64,000 bases of DNA from Candidatus Dadabacteria bacterium CSP1-2. GTDB lineage: Bacteria; Desulfobacterota_D; UBA1144; Nemesobacterales; CSP1-2. The stretch spans positions 1 through 64,000 of the forward strand of contig LDXN01000006.1 in the NCBI GenBank assembly GCA_001443445.1, written 5' to 3'. The notes under the pieces were generated by a model that saw nothing but the letters and a program-made list of their open reading frames with translations, was not told the origin of the DNA and searched no databases. This document shows positions 58,694 to 64,000 of this stretch, piece after piece (the stretch's first letter is position 1; the number at the start of each line of letters is the position of its first letter). A program made the position numbers and the translations under genes.

Positions 58694-59782
58694 ATGCCTG
58701 ATGTAGAACGTGGGGTTGAGCAAAGAGAATATAATGGGCTCAAATACTGGCGTTATACAGATGATATAGGCACTACTCTAAGAGGAACTGTCATCTTATT
58801 TGACCCAAGTGGGCAAAGACCAGTTCGTACCATACCGGGATTTCCTCACATAAAGCGAGTTTATCGCTTGCGACCCGGCGTGCAACGTTTTTTCCATACA
58901 AATCCATTTTTTGTAGAAGAAAAACTCGATGGTTATAATGTCAGACTCTTAGTCCATCAGGGTCAACTTTTAGCCCTGACGCGTGGTGGTTTTGTGTGTC
59001 CTTTCACCTCAGAGTGGGCAGAAATCTGGTGGCAACGATACAAGCTTGGACGCTTTTTTGTAACCTATCCAGACTATGTTTTATTTGGTGAGGTACTCGG
59101 AGATAACCCCTATAATTCGCAAAGAGATCCAACTATTCCACCTGGCTTATATTTCTTCATATTTGAGATAATGAGATCAGATGGGGAATTCCTACGCGTT
59201 CATGATCGCTATGAACTGGTTGAGAGCTATGAATTGCCCACAGTGCCACTTTTAGGACAATTTACTTCTGACCGTATTGATGAGCTATTTGAGATTTTAC
59301 GTGATCTCAACAATAAGGAACGAGAAGGAGTAGTATTTAAAGCCAACACAAGCAAAAAAACCATGAAATTTGTAACCCCACGCACAGATTTACGAGATAT
59401 TAGAGATAATCTGATCCTGGAATTTGATCTGGAACCCGGTTTTATTACTAATCGTCTTTTGAGAATCTCTCTTTTTGTAAGGGAACTTAGTTTAAAAGAG
59501 GACGAATTCGCCTCTCGACTCGGTAGAGCGTTTCTCGATGGTTATTCTGCCCTAGAGACTTTTGAGTCCTCAAACGAGAAATATAACATTTATGTCAAGC
59601 TTCCTAAAACTTGGAACTCACTTCGCACCTTACTTAGCGGTTATGTCCCTATTAAAACCGACCGCGTCGAACCGGTTGTACTAGATGGCCTAGAGATGTT
59701 GCGTGTAGAATTCCGTCGAGTTTTTCGTAAAAGTACCCGACGATACCGTGAAATCCTCCGAGGCTATGGTCATATTGATTAA
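58694..59782 (+). CDS. ATP-dependent RNA ligase, Pab1020/Rnl3 family
   Basis: A 362-residue nucleotidyltransferase that seals or circularises RNA. The ligase motifs are in order: EEKLDGYNVR with adenylated Lys77, LTRGG at 96-100, FGEVLG at 131-136, EREGVVFKA at 209-217 and KTMKFV at 222-227. A C-terminal dimerisation-type domain follows. The Pab1020 family is mainly archaeal with scattered bacterial members and is almost always paired with the HARP gene, as here. The start follows GAAGGA. Arg codons are often CGN, unlike many neighbours, which fits transfer. Confidence 0.92.
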   Translation: MPDVERGVEQREYNGLKYWRYTDDIGTTLRGTVILFDPSGQRPVRTIPGFPHIKRVYRLRPGVQRFFHTNPFFVEEKLDGYNVRLLVHQGQLLALTRGGFVCPFTSEWAEIWWQRYKLGRFFVTYPDYVLFGEVLGDNPYNSQRDPTIPPGLYFFIFEIMRSDGEFLRVHDRYELVESYELPTVPLLGQFTSDRIDELFEILRDLNNKEREGVVFKANTSKKTMKFVTPRTDLRDIRDNLILEFDLEPGFITNRLLRISLFVRELSLKEDEFASRLGRAFLDGYSALETFESSNEKYNIYVKLPKTWNSLRTLLSGYVPIKTDRVEPVVLDGLEMLRVEFRRVFRKSTRRYREILRGYGHID

Positions 59783-60007
59783 TTAAATGAATTATATGAA
59801 ATTGAAGAAAGGTTATAAGCCAATACCAATAACAGAATTAATTTATAGACCTGCTCCCAGGCTCACATTTCTATAAAACTTTATTATTAAAATATAGAAG
59901 TGCCATTACATGCCATTACGAAAAGATATTCTCAAGCTCCTCAATCAATGTTCTAATTAATTAGATAAAATAATATTAACTGTTTGTAATAAATAATGGG
60001 GGTTGAA

Positions 60008-60718
60008 ATGATACTTAAAGATAAAGTTGCCATTATTACTGGCGGTACAGGGGCTTTAGGGAGAGCAGTCGTATCAGCATTTTTAAATGAAGGAGCAAAG
60101 GTTGCCTGTACATACATAGTGGATGAAGAACTGAAAGGGCTTTCCTCTATTATCGAGCATCATAAGTCAAACATCTTGTTTATAAAAGCAAATGTCACAA
60201 AAGAAAAAGAGACTGTTAAAACTATTCAAGAGACATTAGAAAGATTTGGACGAATCGATATTTTGGTAAATATAGTTGGCGGGTTTGCCTATGCAAAAAT
60301 CTTAGATACAGATGAGAAAACCTGGGATTCAATGATGAATATGAATTTAAAATCGACATTCCTCTGCTCAAAAGCTGTTCTACCACATATGATTAAGCAA
60401 AATTATGGAAAGATTGTTAACATATCATCCCGTCCAGCATTAAAGGGCTCGACAGGTGTCGGAGCCTACTCCGCTTCAAAAGCCGGTGTACTGAACCTTA
60501 CAGAAACTATCGCAGATGAAGTAAAGAACTATGATATTAACGTGAATGCAATCCTACCCAGTACAATTGACACACCTGCAAACAGAAGGGATATGCCTAA
60601 TGCAGATTTCTCGAAATGGGTAAAACCAGAAGAGATTGCAAGAGTGATTGTTTTTCTTGCATCTGATAATTCAAAACCAATAAGTGGTGCAGCAATTCCT
60701 GTGTACGGAAAGGCTTAA
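60008..60718 (+). CDS. Short-chain dehydrogenase/reductase
   Basis: A 236-residue classical SDR. It has IITGGTGALGRAV for cofactor binding, LVNIVGG in place of NNAG, ISSRPALKGSTGVGAYSAS with the catalytic Tyr-Lys, and ISGAAIPVYG at the C-terminus. An ATG four codons upstream is possible, but GGGGGTT before the ATG at 60008 supports the shorter form. Substrate unknown. It converges with the ATPase-GNAT gene and has no obvious functional partner. Confidence 0.85.
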   Translation: MILKDKVAIITGGTGALGRAVVSAFLNEGAKVACTYIVDEELKGLSSIIEHHKSNILFIKANVTKEKETVKTIQETLERFGRIDILVNIVGGFAYAKILDTDEKTWDSMMNMNLKSTFLCSKAVLPHMIKQNYGKIVNISSRPALKGSTGVGAYSASKAGVLNLTETIADEVKNYDINVNAILPSTIDTPANRRDMPNADFSKWVKPEEIARVIVFLASDNSKPISGAAIPVYGKA

Positions 60719-60733
60719 ACCTCCACGCCCTAA

Positions 60734-62245
60734 TCATGCTGTGACATCAGATTTATCTTGAAGAATGAAATCCAGAAGCGCTCTGCCGAAGTCCGAGGCG
60801 ACGGCGATGTCTTCAGGAGAGATTTCAACGTTATTTAAGTACTGGAGCCTGAGAACGTCTACATCTCTTAGTTGTGGTATAACACCGCCAAAAAAGAAAC
60901 CAAGCTTCCGTAGTTGTGTTCCAAGCACTCCTGTCTGATCATTTGAAAGTGGAAGGTCTACATAGATACATTCAAAATGATTTAGGCAAAGCTGCTTTAG
61001 ATGGAACCTGATCTCATCAAATGTGCTTTGGCCAATCGCTTCCACATTGAGTAAAGCCTGATTGTGATCCGGTCGTATTGATATTTTGATACGTCCGGTT
61101 TGTTGAGGGCGTTCGTTAGTTCGATCCACTTTCACCTCAACGATCTCCCTCTCAATCCCTAAAACGACGTAAATCTGCGCCAAGATCGAGCGATATTCAC
61201 TAGGAGGAAAGATTGAAGCAGAAGCACTCTTGAGAGTAGAGGTGTACATAAGTGCTACAGACTGGCGCGTAGGCCTTTTTTGATCTGTAATGCTTCTAAA
61301 CGAAACTGTACCAGGACTGTAACCAACTAGAAAGCCGACCTCATGAGCCCCTAGCGCCAGATTTCCCTTCTGGCTATAAGGATGGACAGTCACCGCCTCA
61401 CCGTAAATCCCGATGATCTGATTTGTAACTGCATAGTCAAGAAGAAAGTGCTTCATTCGTTCAAAGAGTTTATGCCCGCGGTAGCGAGGATCAACTATTG
61501 CTTGACCCGACTCTGCAACTTTAGCACTAGGACCATCAAAAGTAAGTGCGATGTGACCTATCATTTCACCTCGACTATTATAGACAGCAAAGGATTTCAT
61601 CAGTCCAGCTCGCTGTTTAGCTTCGACCTGCTGAGGGTAGTACACGAATTCCGATGGGTATGTGTAGCCATAGCATCGGTAAACCAGGCGTGCTAAGTCA
61701 ACCGCCTCCTCCGGCCGCATTATACGCGTTGTAAGAGCCTCTTCAGGATGTGCCTCTGCTATATCTAGGGCTTTCGGATGCTCTGCAGGATCTGACTGAT
61801 ACCGAACTTCAGCAGAAGGAAGCTCTTTAACAAGCTCAACGCGGTTACCAGACGGGCCTAGGTTTACGAAATGAACCTGGTCAGCATAGCCCTTTGAGAG
61901 GAAAGAGGAAAACCGTGGATCTCCACCTTGCTCTATTGTCAAGTAGTCAAAGGGAAGTCCTTTATCTTCGATTCCAACGACAAGTGAATGAGCCCGTCTG
62001 GATACAACGACGTGAACTGATTGTGTAGTGTCTCCTTCATATCCATACTCAAAAACTTTCTGAAGGACCTCATCTATAATAGCATCAAGTTTTCTGGCGC
62101 TTTCTTCATCTAAACCGGTAACTTTAGCAATATCAGCAATCAGATCTGTAACAGCATCAAGGTAGCGGTCATCTGCTAAGACCGTAAGCCGGGCGATTTG
62201 GATCTCTGATGCTTCTGTCTGACTGTAAATTGAATTCTCAGTCAT
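60734..62245 (-). CDS. HATPase-GNAT fusion protein
   Basis: A 503-residue cytosolic protein with three parts. Residues 15-145 form a RsbW/SpoIIAB-like GHKL domain: IIDEVLQKVFEYGYEG is the N-box region, but the usual Asn is Gln or Lys, and VVGIEDKGLPFDY is a good G1 box. Residues 150-320 are a GNAT acetyltransferase with AIVDPRYRGHKLFERM as the CoA loop. The last 180 residues include a beta-alpha region (IYVDLPLSNDQTGVL and PQLRDVDVLRLQYL). The fusion suggests anti-sigma or switch control coupled to protein acetylation; this is inference. Confidence 0.8.
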   Translation of the reverse strand: MTENSIYSQTEASEIQIARLTVLADDRYLDAVTDLIADIAKVTGLDEESARKLDAIIDEVLQKVFEYGYEGDTTQSVHVVVSRRAHSLVVGIEDKGLPFDYLTIEQGGDPRFSSFLSKGYADQVHFVNLGPSGNRVELVKELPSAEVRYQSDPAEHPKALDIAEAHPEEALTTRIMRPEEAVDLARLVYRCYGYTYPSEFVYYPQQVEAKQRAGLMKSFAVYNSRGEMIGHIALTFDGPSAKVAESGQAIVDPRYRGHKLFERMKHFLLDYAVTNQIIGIYGEAVTVHPYSQKGNLALGAHEVGFLVGYSPGTVSFRSITDQKRPTRQSVALMYTSTLKSASASIFPPSEYRSILAQIYVVLGIEREIVEVKVDRTNERPQQTGRIKISIRPDHNQALLNVEAIGQSTFDEIRFHLKQLCLNHFECIYVDLPLSNDQTGVLGTQLRKLGFFFGGVIPQLRDVDVLRLQYLNNVEISPEDIAVASDFGRALLDFILQDKSDVTA

Positions 62246-62552
62246 AAGTATTTACCTGTGAATATTTAGATTTTAAATATTATATAAAAAGATATTTCAG
62301 TTCAATAAAAATTATATGCCAAAGTTATTAAATTTGTGTCAATAATTATTTACTTACAATTCATATCTATAATCAATCACGTTGACATATATTTGATGAT
62401 TTCATAGCTGTTGTCCTAAGTTATACTGTTTCTTCCGAACCAAAATTCTTGAAGCTAAGCTAGGGATTAGCATGAAATAATTCTTGCCTATAATTGGTAT
62501 GTTATCAATTACTTCATAATATTTTAGAGAACATCATTAATAGAAGCTCAGG
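62246..62552. other. AT-rich intergenic region, no gene seen
   Basis: A 307-base gap on the 5' side of the fusion gene. It contains no ORF or RNA gene that I recognise; it must hold the fusion-gene promoter. Confidence 0.4.
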
Positions 62553-62976
62553 TTATTTCTTCCCTTTGTTAGAAAGTATATACAACATTGCCTCTAGGGC
62601 GAGTATATAACCATACAAACCAAAACCATAAATAACACCGTTTGAAACTTCAGATAAAACGCAGTGAATATTACGCTTGGCAATATTGCTAATGTGTACT
62701 TCTACATAAGGTAAGCCAACGCCTTTGATACAATCCTTGAGCGCATATCCAGCGTATGTAAAACCAGCAGGGTTCATTACTAAGCCATCTACTCCATAAT
62801 CCGCAGCCTTATAAATACGATTTATCACTTCTCCTTCGTTATTTGTATAAAAGATCTCTAATCCATATTTTTTGGCTTTAGCATGTTCCTGTAGCATCAA
62901 GCTCTTTTGCAGTTGTTTTACCGTATATCTCAGGCTCTCTTTTGCCCAGATAATTAAGATTTGCACCTTGAACCAA
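62553..62976 (-). pseudogene. aroQ: Broken 3-dehydroquinate dehydratase (type II)
   Basis: Two frames together make a type II dehydroquinase. The 5' part in one frame reads VQGANLNYLGKREPEIYGKT with the catalytic Tyr motif, then ends in a stop. The 3' part in another frame continues with EHAKAKKYGLEIFYTNNEGE, GLVMNPAGFTYAGYALKD and VEVHISNI to YGFGLYGYILALEAM. The shift lies at about 62885-62905. The typical late-loop residues are partly changed. No good ATG precedes the first part (a TTG at 62976 is the best candidate), and the homology ends where a luciferase-like fragment begins. The copy is probably inactive. Confidence 0.75.
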
Positions 62977-62980
62977 AAGA

Positions 62981-63145
62981 ATTGTTGGGACTCCTGAGGA
63001 CTGTGCTGAGCAGCTTTTGCTCGCGTCAAGGGCTGGAGTGAAGGGTATTATAATTCGCCCTCAGGCTGACGATCGGCATATTTTTTTGAGACGATGGCAT
63101 GATGAAGTAATTCCAGCCTTTGAGAAACTACTAAAATCAGAATAA
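62981..63145 (+). pseudogene. C-terminal fragment of a luciferase-like monooxygenase
   Basis: A 54-codon open frame on the plus strand reads IVGTPEDCAEQLLLASRAGV, then KGIIIRP and RRWHDEVIPAFEKLLKSE, and stops at 63145. The GTPEDCAEQL and EVIPAF motifs are typical of the C-terminus of LLM-class flavin-dependent oxidoreductases. No start or upstream part is present: its left end abuts the broken aroQ, so an LLM gene has lost its front at this junction. Confidence 0.55.
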
Positions 63146-63151
63146 CAAAAC

Positions 63152-64000
63152 TTACCAGGAATATCGTGTGATGTAGCTTTTTGGGAGTTCCCAAAACTTT
63201 ACACGTGGAGAAAACCACATGCTATCCTGGATAAAACAAACATGTGTGCAGAAACACTTATCCTGTGCAATGGATTTTACTTCGTCTTCTCTAATCTTAG
63301 AATCCCATAATGCTTGGAAGTCGCAATCATAATCTCTCAGATTCCCAAGAGGACCCCGGAGTTCACATGCTCTAACAGTTCCATCATAATCAATAACTAC
63401 AGACGTTTCACCAGCAGTACAAGACATTGGCCATGGTTCATTGTCAGTATAATTATTAAACTGTGTTTTATGGTGGAAATTAAAAACTGCAGAATACAAC
63501 GATTTTCTTATCCACCTGTTTATTGCACCACCGTTATCTCCCTGTCTTGAAGCATATACCTGTTGTATCTTTGTAATTTCTTTATAAAGACTCCTTAAAT
63601 CCTCTTTAGGCACCTTTTTTAAACTTTTATCGAGCGGGTCTCCGCGAATTATTTGAAAGTAATGATAACCAAGCCGCTCATTGTCGAGGAAAAACCTGCC
63701 AAGTTCTACAAGCTCGTTATAGTTTTCAGCGCATATCACAGAATTCACATTTATTTGAAGTCTAGACCCAAACCTAGGCTTCAAAGTCTGGGCAAGCTTT
63801 ATGGTTTCAAGAGACTTATTAAAATTTCCTGGAACACTACGAATCCTATCATTTGTCTCAGGAAGTCCGTCAACTGAATTATTAAGATAGACTTCTAGTA
63901 GCTCGTTTTCTTCTAAGATTCTCTCAACAAGCTCTTTTATCCGAATGGGCTTAAGACCGTTTGTAGGAAAATAGATTCTTCTTATCCCATTATTTCTGTA
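63152..64000 (-). CDS. Radical SAM/SPASM protein, 5' end outside window
   Basis: The frame is open from the window edge to the stop at 63152 (282 residues shown). The visible part covers the second half of the radical SAM barrel (IYFPTNGLKPIRIKELVERI, YLNNSVDGLPETNDRIRSVP) and a C-terminal SPASM-like cysteine region (SCTAGETSVVIDYDGTVRAC, GPLGNLRDYDCDFQALW, DKCFCTHVCF) that should bind an extra iron-sulfur cluster. The CxxxCxxC cluster of the first half is beyond the window. Such proteins modify peptides, sugars or cofactors; the substrate is unknown. The fragment is not broken. Confidence 0.85.
   Translation of the reverse strand, partial: YRNNGIRRIYFPTNGLKPIRIKELVERILEENELLEVYLNNSVDGLPETNDRIRSVPGNFNKSLETIKLAQTLKPRFGSRLQINVNSVICAENYNELVELGRFFLDNERLGYHYFQIIRGDPLDKSLKKVPKEDLRSLYKEITKIQQVYASRQGDNGGAINRWIRKSLYSAVFNFHHKTQFNNYTDNEPWPMSCTAGETSVVIDYDGTVRACELRGPLGNLRDYDCDFQALWDSKIREDEVKSIAQDKCFCTHVCFIQDSMWFSPRVKFWELPKSYITRYSW

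Noticed and set aside
58694-59782. DNA ligase or mRNA capping enzyme
   Set aside because: The motif order, size and HARP neighbour fit the Pab1020 RNA ligase family better.

Overview
The window is AT-rich, gene-dense bacterial chromosome from a Gram-negative-type cell, with lipoproteins, a bifunctional PBP1A and periplasmic proteins. No rRNA, tRNA, CRISPR array, transposase or phage block is visible. The order ftsH, folP, cdaA, ybbR, glmM, pdxJ, acpS, together with a PhaR-type regulator and scpA-scpB beside trpS, fits a deltaproteobacterial or allied lineage (Desulfobacterota, Dadabacteria, Nitrospirota neighbourhood). That placement is an inference from gene order and protein style, not a phylogeny.

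Layout. 0-9 kb: two short-chain dehydrogenases, a lipoprotein, an FmdB zinc ribbon, a DUF1802 protein, a ComEA-like protein, PBP1A and a TPR protein, with two clusters of palindromic repeats (about 3.4-3.6 and 9.1-9.4 kb). 9.4-18 kb: cysteine synthase, then the housekeeping run ftsH-folP-cdaA-ybbR-glmM-pdxJ-acpS, which links folate, c-di-AMP, amino-sugar, PLP and acyl-carrier metabolism. 18-34 kb: Fur, HIT, folC, an HDAC-like deacylase, a DnaC-like ATPase with a partner gene, rpe, metK-ahcY, xerD, a site-2 protease, trpS-scpA-scpB, ybeY, der and a glycosyltransferase. 34-50 kb: a lipoprotein, PhaR, a branched-chain aminotransferase whose start is frameshifted, sppA and pepA, a cupredoxin, a type III polyketide synthase coupled to a carboxyl methyltransferase-like protein, pyruvate carboxylase and hemB. 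50-57 kb: EamA, HAD, a receiver-like protein, a broken gene and full-length metH with two small upstream genes. 57-64 kb is an accessory stretch with a protein-only RNase P (HARP) and RNA ligase operon, an SDR, an ATPase-GNAT fusion, a broken aroQ joined to a luciferase-like fragment, and the end of a radical SAM/SPASM gene that runs off the window.

How the genes work together. metK, ahcY and metH give a complete activated-methyl cycle, although split over 30 kb. cdaA and ybbR are the c-di-AMP cyclase and its regulator, next to glmM as in many bacteria. scpA and scpB are the non-SMC condensin subunits. The most interesting unit is the two-gene operon at 58.0-59.8 kb: a HARP-family PIN-like nuclease followed 18 bases later by a Pab1020-family RNA ligase, a cut-and-join pair whose joint role is not settled. 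The second is the type III PKS and methyltransferase pair at 41.2-42.8 kb, organised like the alkylpyrone bpsA-bpsB genes of Bacillus.

Four loci look broken: ilvE at its start, 42868-43359, 52039-52831, and aroQ. Either this genome is shedding genes locally or the assembly has point errors; the sequence alone cannot separate the two.
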